A stretch of 54,627 nt of DNA, taken from contig JAPSKX010000009.1 in the NCBI GenBank assembly GCA_031181325.1, positions 1 through 54,627 on the forward strand, read 5' to 3'. Positions 33,292 to 41,697 of this stretch are shown here, one piece after another (the stretch's first letter is position 1; each line of letters starts with the position of its first letter). Source of the DNA: Paenibacillus sp. (lineage in GTDB: Bacteria > Bacillota > Bacilli > Paenibacillales > YIM-B00363). A model generated the notes under the pieces. The model saw only the letters and a program-made list of their open reading frames with translations. It was not told where the DNA came from and did no database searches. Position numbers and translations under genes: made by a program.

Positions 33292-33548
33292 TTCAACGAA
33301 CGTTCACCGTCGCCAATCCCCAAGGATTCCACGTCCGTCCGACCAAAGTGTTCGTCGAGAAGGCGAGCGCCTTCCCGTGCAAAATCAACGTCAGCAACAA
33401 AGGAAAGAAAGTGAACGGCAAGAGCTCGCTCAGCATGCTCACGCTCGGCATCGCCCAAGGCGACGAGGTGACGCTCGAGATCGACGGCGAGCAGGAAGAG
33501 CAAGCGATGGAGACGCTCGGCCCCCTCTTTACGCAAATTCACGAATAG
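33288..33548 (+). CDS. ptsH: HPr phosphocarrier protein
   Basis: 86 residues from ATG 33288, overlapping the enzyme I stop as ATGA, with TGAGGAG upstream. Active His15 in GFHVRPT with Arg17, and the regulatory Ser46 in GKSSLSML is present, so HPr kinase control is possible. The HVRPTK variant of the usual HARPA motif suggests a paralogue. It accepts phosphate from enzyme I and gives it to MtlF and probably MtlR. Last gene of the operon, followed by a terminator. Confidence 0.93.
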   Translation: MIQRTFTVANPQGFHVRPTKVFVEKASAFPCKINVSNKGKKVNGKSSLSMLTLGIAQGDEVTLEIDGEQEEQAMETLGPLFTQIHE

Positions 33549-33574
33549 AGACGGACGCTTTCGGAAAATACAAT

Positions 33575-33614
33575 GGCTGCACTGGGTCATCATACCCGGG
33601 CAGCCTATTTTTTT
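33575..33614 (+). terminator. Intrinsic terminator of the mannitol operon
   Basis: GGCTGC (33575-33580) pairs with GCAGCC (33600-33605), an inner CTGGGT/ACCCGG stem, then seven U (33608-33614). Confidence 0.88.
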
Positions 33615-33699
33615 CCCAATATATTATAAATTTATGTTAATATTAACCCTGCGAAAACGTTTCGATTCGACTCGATAGAGATAAGAGAGGCTCCGTACC

Positions 33700-35538
33700 A
33701 TGCCGAACGCGTCGTCCCAGACTCCCCCTCTATTTACGCTCGAACAATATCGGTTTTTGCTTGAACAACTGCCCGATCCCGTAACGGTGTACAGCGAGCT
33801 TCGCATCGTATACGCCAATCCGGCCGCCGCGGCCGCGGTCGGGGCACGAACGGCCGAACAGCTCATCGGCCGGACGGTCTTGGACTTCATCCCCCCGGAA
33901 TGCCGAACGCCGGAATCGGAGTCCATTCCCCCTCATTTGAAGCTGTCCGGCGAGCCGATGATCGAGCACTGGCTTCGCCTCGACGGCTACCGCATCACCG
34001 TGCAGACGAAGTCGTTCCCGATTCAATACGACGGACAACCTGCCGTCTTATTAATAGGGAAAGACATGACCGCCGAGATCGGCTACGAGCAATCGCTTCG
34101 ACGCAACGAACAGCTGCTGCTCAGCGTCGTCCAATATTCGCCGGAGGCGATCGTGCTGCACGCCGACGATATCGTATATTACGCGAACGATGCGACGGTC
34201 CGCATGTTCCGGGCGCTCAGCGCGTCCGAGCTCATCGGGCGCAATGTGTACGATTTCATCCACAAGGACTCGCGGGTCGCCGGATCGCGGCGCCTCGCCG
34301 AAGCGAGAGATCGAAGCGGCGAGCGGCTCGACTTCGCGATCCATAAGATGGTTCGGCTCGACGGCGAGGCGTTCGACGCGGAAGTATCGAGCGTCGTGAT
34401 CGAAGACGCGGGGGACGCAGCGGGCGGCAGCTTCGTGCAGACCGTGCTCCGCGACGTGACCGAGCGCATCGCCCGGGAGAAGGAGCTGCGCGAACTCTCG
34501 CAGCGCTTCGAACGGTTGTTGAAGTTCTTACCCGAATCGATCGTTATATCGGATCACGGTACCATCGTCTACTGCAACAAGTCGACGCAAAGACTCGTGC
34601 GCGCGGCCGACAAGGACGACATCGTCGGGAAGAGCATCTTCGATTTCATTCATCCCGATCATCACCAGGACTCCGTCCGGGTCGTCCGCGACGTCATGAA
34701 CACGTTCGACGCGACGCCGTACCAGGAGCATAAGCTGATCTGCTGCGACGGCGAGATCATCTCGGTCGAAATCTCCAGCATCCGAATCGACCATTACAAC
34801 GGCAAGTCGGTGACGCTTAGCGTGCTGCGGGATTTAACCGAGCGCAAGCAAGCGGAAGAACTCATGATCCGCTCGGAGAAGCTTTCGGTCATCGGCCAAC
34901 TGGCCGCGGGCGTCGCCCACGAAATTCGCAACCCGCTGACGTCGCTGCGCGGGTTCACGCAGCTGCTTCGGAAGGAGCTGGACCCGAAACGTTACTATTA
35001 TATCGACACGATGATCAGCGAGCTCGACCGCATGACGTATATCGTAAACGATTTCATGAGCCTGTCGAAGCCGCAGCTCGTGTCCTACCGCAACCACGAT
35101 ATCGCCGAGGCGCTGCGCGGCGTCTTGCACATTATCGAAAGCGAGGCGCTTCTGCACAACATCGCCGTGCATTGGGACGATTCTCGCCGGCTGCCGTCGG
35201 TGCGCTGCGACGAGCACCGCATCAAGCAGGTGTTCCTCAACGTGCTGAAGAACGCGATCGACGCCATGCCGAACGGCGGAGCCATCCATCTGGCGCTTGA
35301 AGCCGACGACCGCGATTTGACCGTCCGCATTCGAGACGAAGGCCCCGGCATGCCGAAGGAGCTGCTCGAGCGCATCGGCGACCCGTTCTTCACGACGAAG
35401 TCGGACGGCACCGGACTCGGGATTATGGTATGCCACCGGATCGTCGAAGCGCATAACGGCTCCATGCGATTCACCAGCGCGCCGGGCGCCGGTACGACCG
35501 TCCACATTCGATTGCCCATCGCGCCGGAAGCCAAGTAA
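33700..35538 (+). CDS. Multi-PAS histidine kinase, sporulation-kinase (KinA/KinE) type
   Basis: 612 residues, soluble. Three PAS domains: about 10-120, 130-255 and 265-380. A HisKA domain with phospho-His407 in GVAHEIRNPLTSLRGF and a HATPase domain with NVLKNAIDAMP, DEGPGM and GTGLGIM follow. There are no membrane spans and no receiver domain. The layout matches cytoplasmic sporulation kinases that feed the Spo0F phosphorelay; no response regulator is adjacent, which supports an orphan kinase. AGAGAGG precedes ATG 33700. It is monocistronic, ended by the hairpin at 35552-35595. Confidence 0.88.
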   Translation: MPNASSQTPPLFTLEQYRFLLEQLPDPVTVYSELRIVYANPAAAAAVGARTAEQLIGRTVLDFIPPECRTPESESIPPHLKLSGEPMIEHWLRLDGYRITVQTKSFPIQYDGQPAVLLIGKDMTAEIGYEQSLRRNEQLLLSVVQYSPEAIVLHADDIVYYANDATVRMFRALSASELIGRNVYDFIHKDSRVAGSRRLAEARDRSGERLDFAIHKMVRLDGEAFDAEVSSVVIEDAGDAAGGSFVQTVLRDVTERIAREKELRELSQRFERLLKFLPESIVISDHGTIVYCNKSTQRLVRAADKDDIVGKSIFDFIHPDHHQDSVRVVRDVMNTFDATPYQEHKLICCDGEIISVEISSIRIDHYNGKSVTLSVLRDLTERKQAEELMIRSEKLSVIGQLAAGVAHEIRNPLTSLRGFTQLLRKELDPKRYYYIDTMISELDRMTYIVNDFMSLSKPQLVSYRNHDIAEALRGVLHIIESEALLHNIAVHWDDSRRLPSVRCDEHRIKQVFLNVLKNAIDAMPNGGAIHLALEADDRDLTVRIRDEGPGMPKELLERIGDPFFTTKSDGTGLGIMVCHRIVEAHNGSMRFTSAPGAGTTVHIRLPIAPEAK

Positions 35539-35551
35539 TGAGGAGAACGGG

Positions 35552-35595
35552 AAAGGTCGAAGCGCCGGCTCTATGCCGCCGGCGCTTCGACCTTT
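35552..35595. terminator. Strong 18-bp hairpin terminator between kinase and PhyH genes
   Basis: AAAGGTCGAAGCGCCGGC at 35552-35569 and its exact complement at 35578-35595 with an 8-base loop. TTTCTATT follows on the plus strand, and TTTCCCG on the minus. It can serve both convergent genes. Confidence 0.8.
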
Positions 35596-35654
35596 CTATT
35601 CCCTGACTTCTTTTCCGACTCAACTGTCCTTACACCTTACCGTTCGCCGCTCGC

Positions 35655-36437
35655 CTACTCTTCGTCGAGCACGTTGTAGCGCGGCTTCGCCTTGTCGAAG
35701 TTCGGGTTTTCCCCCGCGATCATAAGGCCCGCGCCCCAGTCGATGTGCGTATTCTCCGTCGGGAAGTCCGTCGGGTCCTTGTACTGAAACAAGACGTTCC
35801 GACGCGTCCGCTCGCTGCGATTCGGACCCGAGCCGTGGATCGTCAAGTAATTGAAGAACAGTACGTCTCCCGCTTCCGCCGGACAAGGCGTGCCCATGGA
35901 GATCGGATATTCCTTATGGTTCAAGTAGTGCATGCCGACATGCGGAATCGGCCCTTGCTTGTGCGAGCCCGGAATGACGTGCAGGCATCCGTTCGCTTCG
36001 TCGGCGTCGTCCAGATGGAGACTCGCCGCTAGCATCGTATGCTTCGCATGCGGGAAATACGGATAGTCCTGGTGCATCGGGAAGGCGGCGCCGTTTTCCG
36101 GAGGCTTCACGAGCATCTTCGAATGGTGAATGTGTACGTTCGGGCCGATCAATTGCGTCAGCACGGCGACCATGTTCGGATGCGTCATCGCCCGCGTGAA
36201 CGACGCGTCGTGGTAGTGCACGTCGTGGAACCCCTTCAGCACCAGCTTCTTCAACTCGTCCGGCGGCAAGTAGTCTCCTTGCCACGCGTGGTTCGCGTCT
36301 CTCTTCGCGGCCGCCGCGCGCAGGATAATGCGCTCGACGCCTTCCCGCATCGCCTCCACGTCCGCCTTCGGGATGACGCCTTTTACCAGCAGATACCCGT
36401 TCTCTCGATAAAACTCCGCTTCCTTCGCTCCGATCAT
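35655..36437 (-). CDS. Phytanoyl-CoA dioxygenase (PhyH) family oxygenase
   Basis: 260 residues. Fe(II)/2-oxoglutarate double-stranded beta-helix: HxD motif in FPMHQDYPYFPH (His/Asp near residues 110-112), the distal His in NYLTIHGSGPNRS and the 2-oxoglutarate Arg in RTRRNVLFQY. No signal peptide. Substrate unknown: the family includes enzymes for phytanoyl-CoA, halogenation-like chemistry, ectoine hydroxylation and many sugar- or metabolite-tailoring oxygenases. The divergent AraC regulator suggests induction by a specific compound. AAAGGGG is 13 bases before the start. Confidence 0.85.
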   Translation of the reverse strand: MIGAKEAEFYRENGYLLVKGVIPKADVEAMREGVERIILRAAAAKRDANHAWQGDYLPPDELKKLVLKGFHDVHYHDASFTRAMTHPNMVAVLTQLIGPNVHIHHSKMLVKPPENGAAFPMHQDYPYFPHAKHTMLAASLHLDDADEANGCLHVIPGSHKQGPIPHVGMHYLNHKEYPISMGTPCPAEAGDVLFFNYLTIHGSGPNRSERTRRNVLFQYKDPTDFPTENTHIDWGAGLMIAGENPNFDKAKPRYNVLDEE

Positions 36438-36571
36438 CGCTCTCTACCCCTTTGTCCCATGATTGAAATCATTGCGTCTTGTGGCTTTATTATATTTCGA
36501 GTACGATGGGAGCGTATTTGTTTCGGGGAGACACGTTTTTACCCGAATCGGACATCGGAGGAGGCGAATCC

Positions 36572-37456
36572 ATGGAACGGATGAGAGAAAGCGAAGACAC
36601 GTTGAACCGAACGTCGCTGACGCTTCCCGGCGCGGACGTTTCGTTCCGCGTGCATTTCTGGGGGAACAACCCGACGCATTACGACAATCCCGTGCACAAG
36701 CACTCCTTTTTCGAAATATGCTACGTCTGGGACGGCTCCGGCGAGTACGCCGAATTCGGCGCCGACGAACGAGAGTACCCGCTTCGCCGCGGCGCGCTGT
36801 TCTGCTCCCGGCCCGGCGTCGCGCACCAGATTCGAAGCGCGGTCGGCTTGTCCCTGTCGTTCGTCGCCTTCGAACTCGACGAAACCCGCTCCTCGGCGGA
36901 ACAGGTCGACCGGTACCGAAGGCTCGCCGCGGACGCGGAGGTGTGTCTGTACGACGCCGAAGGCGCGCCGACGGTGGCGCTGTGGCGGGCGCTGCAGCTT
37001 CCGGACGATCCGCAGCTCCGGCTGTCCGCCCCGTCGACGTCCGCCGTCGCGCATGCGCTGCTCCGCTCGTTCGCGGACGTCTTCGCGCCGCGCCGTCCGA
37101 CGAACGCCGCCCGCCGGCTCCGCTCGTCGGACTCCCTGATTCGCCGGGCGAAGCTGTTCATTCGGGATAACCTGGACGCGCCGCTGACGCTCGCTCGCGT
37201 CGCGGAATACTTGAGCGTCTCCGAGCGGCACGTCTCTCGCATCTTCTCGGAAGGCATCCACGAATCGTTCAACGGGTACGTCCGCGAGGAACGCATCCGA
37301 CAGGCCGCTTATTTATTGACGCGAACCGACGTCGCCATCAAGGAAATCGCGGAGAGGACCGGCTTCGGCAACGTCCATTCGTTCACGCGCGCCTTCGCGC
37401 GCGCCACCGGACTCCCGCCGGGCCGCTACCGGATGGAACGAAGCGGGGACCGGTAG
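36572..37456 (+). CDS. AraC-family regulator with cupin sensor domain
   Basis: 294 residues from ATG 36572 with GGAGGAGG upstream. The N-terminal cupin (about 25-120) has NPVHKHSFFEICYVWDGSGEY with His residues for a ligand or metal, and RRGALFCSRPGVAHQI. The C-terminal AraC DNA-binding domain (about 195-290) has two helix-turn-helix units (LTLARVAEYLSVSERHVSRIF and VAIKEIAERTGFGNVHSFTRAF). Divergent from the PhyH gene, 134 bases between starts, so it probably controls that gene. The ligand is not readable. Confidence 0.88.
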   Translation: MERMRESEDTLNRTSLTLPGADVSFRVHFWGNNPTHYDNPVHKHSFFEICYVWDGSGEYAEFGADEREYPLRRGALFCSRPGVAHQIRSAVGLSLSFVAFELDETRSSAEQVDRYRRLAADAEVCLYDAEGAPTVALWRALQLPDDPQLRLSAPSTSAVAHALLRSFADVFAPRRPTNAARRLRSSDSLIRRAKLFIRDNLDAPLTLARVAEYLSVSERHVSRIFSEGIHESFNGYVREERIRQAAYLLTRTDVAIKEIAERTGFGNVHSFTRAFARATGLPPGRYRMERSGDR

Positions 37457-37460
37457 CACG

Positions 37461-37501
37461 CTGCCCGGTCCCGTTATGCGCATCGGGCAGCATCGCTGCC
37501 C
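37461..37501. other. Overlapping alternative hairpins between convergent genes
   Basis: CTGCCCG (37461-37467) can pair with CGGGCAG (37484-37490), or GGGCAGC (37485-37491) with GCTGCCC (37495-37501). The two options exclude each other. There is no U-run. Located between the convergent AraC and HAAS genes. Confidence 0.45.
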
Positions 37502-37517
37502 AACCCGGATTCGCGCA

Positions 37518-38522
37518 TTATTTTCGATATGTCTTGTAGAGCGTCTGAACGACATCTACGACGAGCCCCAACGCCACGGCGGGAACGACCCACAGCTTCG
37601 CGCTTTCCGTCCAGAATCGTACGCCGTCGCTGTTTTCCTTCAAGAAGTCGAGCTGCAGCAGCTGATCCACGAACGTCGGATTGTATACCGTATTATCCAT
37701 AAACACGAACACGAGAAATACGGATGCGAGCGTCTGAATCGCGAGGTGCGTCCAAGCGAGCCGCGGCGTCCAGCGGCGACCGCGAAGCTTCCAGACGTTC
37801 AAGAGGATCGTGGCCGCGGCGACGGCGACAAAGCCCCAAGCGTATTGCCGAATCCCTTCCTCGGAGAAGAACGGCACGACCGTGCGTCCGCCGCCTTCCG
37901 CTTGCAGGTAGATGCCGAATTTATCCGAGAACAATACGAATAACGCCGTGAAGAAAATAATGAAGACGACGCTGGAAATCGGGTCGCTCAACGGGATGCG
38001 GCGCTTCTCGTCGGGCACCTCCGGCAATTGGCTCGGCGACCATGGCTCCTTCCCCGAATATTCATCCCACTTTTTCCCATCCACTCCCGCGAGGCTAAGC
38101 GCCATGAACACCGCCGTCAACCACGCGAACCCTTGCGGCATCGCCACCGTAATGAACGAGACGATGCCGTCGACGAAGTGATCGAGAATGTTCCAAGGGT
38201 CGAGCACCGACTCGATAACGAACACGATCCCGAGCACGAGGCCGATCGAACCCGCGACGACCTTCAGCACGGCGATGTATGCATCCGTGAACTCCGGCGC
38301 GAGCAAATATTTCGGTCTCCCCCGATATTTATCCGCCAACTCCCTCGGATCGCCAAGCTCCCGAAGCACCGTCTCGACCGCGTCTTTCCTCGACTCCCCG
38401 TTCCCTTCGCGCTCCTCCAACATATCCTCGATCAGCCCGCGCAGCTCGCGTTCGATTTCCTTGCGCTGCCGCTCCGGCAGCCGATGCGCGACCGCGTACA
38501 CATACCTGTCGATCAGTTCCAT
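37518..38522 (-). CDS. HAAS-domain membrane protein, partner of PadR regulator
   Basis: 334 residues from ATG 38522 (GGGGGAAG upstream). The N-terminal ~75 residues are a HAAS signalling domain (LIDRYVYAVAHRLPERQRKEIERELRGLIEDML..., VLRELGDPRELADKYRG). Six or more membrane spans follow with an internal loop rich in basic residues (VPDEKRRIPLSDP). HAAS-domain proteins typically sit next to PadR-like regulators, as here: the PadR gene lies 13 bases upstream in the same operon. Likely an envelope stress or permease-type partner; precise role unknown. Confidence 0.85.
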   Translation of the reverse strand: MELIDRYVYAVAHRLPERQRKEIERELRGLIEDMLEEREGNGESRKDAVETVLRELGDPRELADKYRGRPKYLLAPEFTDAYIAVLKVVAGSIGLVLGIVFVIESVLDPWNILDHFVDGIVSFITVAMPQGFAWLTAVFMALSLAGVDGKKWDEYSGKEPWSPSQLPEVPDEKRRIPLSDPISSVVFIIFFTALFVLFSDKFGIYLQAEGGGRTVVPFFSEEGIRQYAWGFVAVAAATILLNVWKLRGRRWTPRLAWTHLAIQTLASVFLVFVFMDNTVYNPTFVDQLLQLDFLKENSDGVRFWTESAKLWVVPAVALGLVVDVVQTLYKTYRK

Positions 38523-38535
38523 CAAATCTTCCCCC

Positions 38536-38886
38536 TTATGATCGTTGCGAATCGATTAACGCTTGCAAACCTGCCGACATGCGCTCCCACTCCGTGCACA
38601 GCTCCTCGTACACGCGCTTCCCCAACTCGCTGAGCAAATAGTACTTCCGTGGACGCGCCTCGTTCGTATCCCACTGGCTGTCGAGCAAGCCTTGCTTCTC
38701 CAGCCTCCGCAGCAGCGGGTATAGCGTGCCCGGATCGACTTGAATCCCCTTCTCCTCGAGCACGGTAACGAGCGAGTAGCCGTATTGCGCCTCCGACAAT
38801 TGACTCAGCACGCCGATTATAATCGTCCCTCGCCGGAGCTCTTGGATAAACCCGCCGACTAGCTCCTGCATATCCTTTTCGCTCAT
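38536..38886 (-). CDS. PadR-family transcriptional regulator
   Basis: 116 residues with AGGAG 9 bases before ATG 38886. Winged-helix core (RRGTIIIGVLSQLSEAQYGYSLVTVLEEKGIQVDPGTLYPLLRRLEKQGLL) and the C-terminal dimerisation helix (ELGKRVYEELCTEWERMSAGLQALI). It probably represses its own operon, including the HAAS membrane gene, by binding the palindrome in its promoter at 38906-38935. Confidence 0.92.
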   Translation of the reverse strand: MSEKDMQELVGGFIQELRRGTIIIGVLSQLSEAQYGYSLVTVLEEKGIQVDPGTLYPLLRRLEKQGLLDSQWDTNEARPRKYYLLSELGKRVYEELCTEWERMSAGLQALIDSQRS

Positions 38887-38905
38887 CTCATCAACTCCTG
38901 AACAT

Positions 38906-38935
38906 AATATACTGTATGTCGTACACTATTGTAAA
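38906..38935 (-). promoter_or_regulatory. Promoter of the padR operon with internal palindrome
   Basis: Minus-strand TTTACA (38935-38930), 18-base spacer, TATATT (38911-38906). The spacer holds TGTACGACATACA (38925-38913), whose ends TGTA/TACA are inverted and resemble PadR operator half-sites. Confidence 0.55.
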
Positions 38936-39095
38936 GTGCATAATATTAAAATTAATTAAACATTGTATCCTTGCCTACATTGTACTCGACCAGCGTGAAG
39001 CCACCGCTCCAAACCCCAGTGCTCCTGTGCTGCGTTCTTCGGTGTATTGACTTTCGACTCTTCGGCGTCCATTCCAATGCGGTCTTTGCGCCCGG

Positions 39096-39280
39096 CGACA
39101 CATCGGCACCCCGGCGACGTTCGCCTCCGGGGTTCTACTCCCCCCACGCTTCTTTCCAAACTGATTCCCTTGCTTCAGGAAGGACTACCGCGCCCGTCGA
39201 CACATCGGCCCCCGCACGATGTTCGCCTCCGGGGTTCTACTCCCCCCACGCTTCTTTCCAAGCCGATTCCCTTGCTTCAG
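39096..39280 (+). repeat. Two 83-bp direct repeats, first part of the repeat region
   Basis: 39096-39178 and 39198-39280 share CGACACATCGG, then GTTCGCCTCCGGGGTTCTAC, then TCCCCCCACGCTTCTTTCCA, ending GATTCCCTTGCTTCAG. They are separated by 19 bases. The right half contains the dispersed core element in plus orientation. Confidence 0.85.
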
Positions 39281-39517
39281 AAAATCGTTTTCTTCCTCTA
39301 TGCGTCAGTTTTTATCAGCCTACCACCGCAGCGGAGCTTGCCGTCGTCCCCCGTCCCACAACGATCTGCAGCATTCTATCCAATCCGATGTCCTCCATGC
39401 TTTACTCGGCGTCAACGCTTTCACATCAATTCCAATCCATGACCGAGAGGATCGGCGGCACGATTTTTTTGAAACAGCAACAACCACTTCCAGGAATCTA
39501 CGCCGGGTTGACCGTAC

Positions 39518-39947
39518 CCTGAGCCAAGGAAATCGCCTTGGAAAAGACGGCGCAGGGGGGCACCGTACAGCCACATCCGGCAGGCTACGTGCGGTGCGCC
39601 CGTTTCCTGAGCCAAGGGAATCACGTTGGAAAAGACGGCGCAGGGGACAAAGCACAGCCGCATCCGGCAGGCTACCGCGATGCGCCTGTTTCCTGAGCCA
39701 AGGAAATCACGTTGGAAAGGACTCCGCAGGGGGCACCGCACAGCCGCATCCGGCAGGCTGCAGCGATGCGCCCGTTTCCTGAGCCAAGGGAATCACGTTG
39801 GAAAGGACTCCGCAGGGGCACCGCACAGCCGCATCCGGCAGGCAACCACGATGCGCCCGTTTCCTGAGCCAAGGAAATCACGTTGGAAAGGACTCCGCAG
39901 GGGCACCGCACAGCCGCATCCGGCAGGCTACTACGACGCCAATGAGG
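39518..39947 (-). repeat. Five tandem ~86-bp repeats, core in opposite orientation
   Basis: CCTGAGCCAAGG begins each copy at 39518, 39606, 39692, 39778 and 39863. Each continues with AATCACGTTGGAAA, CTCCGCAGGGG-type sequence, CACAGCCGCATCCGGCAGGC and a short variable tail. The start of each unit is the reverse complement of the dispersed core found at 25.7-25.9 and 39.1-39.3 kb. Drift is highest in copy 1. Confidence 0.85.
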
Positions 39948-40064
39948 GGCACTTCGGGGTAAAGAAATCCGCATGAAAAGAACGTCGCAGAGGACAGTGT
40001 TGCCTAGGTTTGTCTTCGTCCGAGCGGTTGGTTATAGTTAAAATGGTAAAGGAGCTGGACCCGT

Positions 40065-40739
40065 ATGATAGAATTTCTCGCCCGGAACCAAGGGCGTATA
40101 TTGATCGTTACGGCCGTCGACGCCGAGCGGGACGCTGTGGTCCGCGGCATCGGAGACGATCCGCGATATGTCGTCGTCGCGGCGGGCGTCGGGCCGGCGT
40201 TCGCGGCGGCGGGCGCGGCGGGCAAGCTCGCCGCGGGCGGCTTCGCGCTCGCCATAAGCGCCGGCATCGGCGGCGGCTTCGCGGGGCGCGCCGGCGTCGG
40301 CGAGCTTGTCGTCGCCGACGCGATCCACGCCGCGGACCTCGGCGCGGAGACGCCGGAAGGCTTCCGAGACGTGGAAGCGCTCGGCTTCGGCTCGGCGCGC
40401 TTCGCGGTCGAAGCGGAGCTTGCGCGGCGTTGGGCCGAGGCGCTGCGGCGAGCGGGCCGCGCGACCGCGCTCGGGCCGGTCGCGACCGTGTCGACGGCGA
40501 CCGGCACGGCGGCCACGGCGGCCGCGCTCGCGGCGCGCATCCCCGGCGTCGCCGCCGAAGCGATGGAAGGCGCCGGCGTCGCCGCCGCCGCTCGCCTGGC
40601 CGGCGTGCCCGCGCTGGAGATTCGCGCGATATCCAACGCCGTCGGCCCGCGCGACCGCGCCGCTTGGCGCATCGGCGACGCGCTGCAAGCGCTCGAAGCC
40701 GCGATGGCTATTTTCACGGAGGTGGTACGAAACCGATGA
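40065..40739 (+). CDS. mqnB: Futalosine hydrolase
   Basis: 224 residues, nucleoside phosphorylase-like superfamily. TAVDAERDAVVRG at the N-terminus, GIGGGFAGR, and MEGAGVAAAARLAGVPALEIRAISN near the C-terminus give the base- and ribose-binding pattern. It cleaves futalosine to dehypoxanthine futalosine in the alternative menaquinone pathway. It overlaps mqnD as ATGA, which strongly supports the assignment. AAAGGAG lies 10-11 bases upstream of ATG 40065. Confidence 0.92.
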   Translation: MIEFLARNQGRILIVTAVDAERDAVVRGIGDDPRYVVVAAGVGPAFAAAGAAGKLAAGGFALAISAGIGGGFAGRAGVGELVVADAIHAADLGAETPEGFRDVEALGFGSARFAVEAELARRWAEALRRAGRATALGPVATVSTATGTAATAAALAARIPGVAAEAMEGAGVAAAARLAGVPALEIRAISNAVGPRDRAAWRIGDALQALEAAMAIFTEVVRNR

Positions 40740-41578
40740 ACGCGATGAACGCGATGAAGATCGCCTTTTCCCCATGTCCCAACGATACGTTCGTCTTCCA
40801 TGCCTGGGTGCACGGGCTCATCCCCGGCGCGCCGCCGCTCGACGTCCTGTATGCGGACATCGATGTGACGAACCATCTGGCGGCCGGCCCGAACGGGCTC
40901 GACGTGATGAAAATTTCATACGCGGCGCTGCCTTGGGTGCTGAAAGACTACGCGCTCGTGCCGTGCGGCGGCGCGCTCGGCCGCGGCAACGGTCCGCTCG
41001 TGCTGAGCCGGCAGGCTGAAGATCCCGCTTCGCTCGCGGGGAGGCGCGTCGCGGTGCCGAGCGAACGCTCGACCGCTTACCTTCTATTCCGCCTCTGGGC
41101 GGCGCAAAACGTGAGGGCCCCGCTCGACATCGTCGTGATGCCGTTCCACGACATTATGCCGGCCGTTCGCGACGGCGCCGTCGATGCCGGGCTCGTCATC
41201 CATGAAGCCCGCTTCACGTACCCGATGTACGGGCTTAGCAAGCTGGCCGATCTCGGCGAATGGTGGGAGCGGGACACGGGGCTGCCGATCCCGCTCGGCG
41301 CCATTATCGCGAAGCGGTCGCTCGACCGGGACGCGATCGCCGAATGGGCGCGCGCGTCGGTCGAGTACGCCTGGGCCCGCCCGGAGGCGTCCCGCGCTTA
41401 TGTCGCCGAGCACGCCCAAGAGATGGATCCGAACGTCGCGAAGTCGCATATCGACCTGTACGTGAACGCATTTACCGCGAACCTTGGCGAGGAGGGTTAC
41501 GCGGCCGTCGAAGCGCTGCTCGGCAGAGCCGCGAAGGAGGGCCTCGTGCCCGCGTTCGATCTTTCCGCGCTTCGCTGA
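40736..41578 (+). CDS. mqnD: 1,4-dihydroxy-6-naphthoate synthase
   Basis: 280 residues, from ATG 40736; ATGs at 40745 and 40754 are further options. Periplasmic-binding-like fold with FSPCPNDTFVFHAW at the N-terminus, HEARFTYPMYGL in the middle and PLGAIIAKRSL. It converts cyclic dehypoxanthine futalosine to 1,4-dihydroxy-6-naphthoate in the menaquinone pathway. The other steps (MqnA, MqnC, MqnE) are not in the window. The pair shows that this organism uses, or at least carries part of, the futalosine route in place of the classical Men route of B. subtilis. Confidence 0.92.
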   Translation: MNAMNAMKIAFSPCPNDTFVFHAWVHGLIPGAPPLDVLYADIDVTNHLAAGPNGLDVMKISYAALPWVLKDYALVPCGGALGRGNGPLVLSRQAEDPASLAGRRVAVPSERSTAYLLFRLWAAQNVRAPLDIVVMPFHDIMPAVRDGAVDAGLVIHEARFTYPMYGLSKLADLGEWWERDTGLPIPLGAIIAKRSLDRDAIAEWARASVEYAWARPEASRAYVAEHAQEMDPNVAKSHIDLYVNAFTANLGEEGYAAVEALLGRAAKEGLVPAFDLSALR

Positions 41579-41697
41579 CAAAGCATGTCGCGATATTGTA
41601 GACGCAATGTCGCAATCGTCCGATTTCGCCGGCGAGCCGGCTGTGATAAAGTGAAGCCGAGATAGCGACATTTTCGAGAAAAAGCGAGGGATCCGAT

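Larger units (their letters stand above)
38887..40064. other. 1.18-kb stretch without a gene, mostly repeats
   Basis: The padR promoter is followed by about 950 bases of repeat units (39096-39280 and 39518-39947). At 38956-39100 the minus frame reads a short segment (VNTPKNAAQEHWGLERWLHAG) that may be a decayed coding remnant; it has no start or ribosome binding site. Other long frames here arise from the repeats and lack support. Confidence 0.6.

Noticed and set aside
33651-33675. CGAAAACGTTTCG before the sporulation-type kinase considered as a cre site
   Set aside because: Key consensus positions at the right end do not match and the position relative to a promoter is unclear.
38956-39159. 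Short minus frame with HWGLERWLHAG considered as transposase remnant
   Set aside because: The similarity is only an impression, with no catalytic residues or terminal repeats. Mentioned only as a possible remnant.
39518-39947. Repeat array looked at as a CRISPR
   Set aside because: The period is 85-88 bp and the whole unit is conserved, so there are no unique spacers. No cas genes are nearby.
38971-39976. Several long open frames in the repeat region (both strands)
   Set aside because: They arise from repeated GC-rich units, have no ribosome binding site and look like no protein family.
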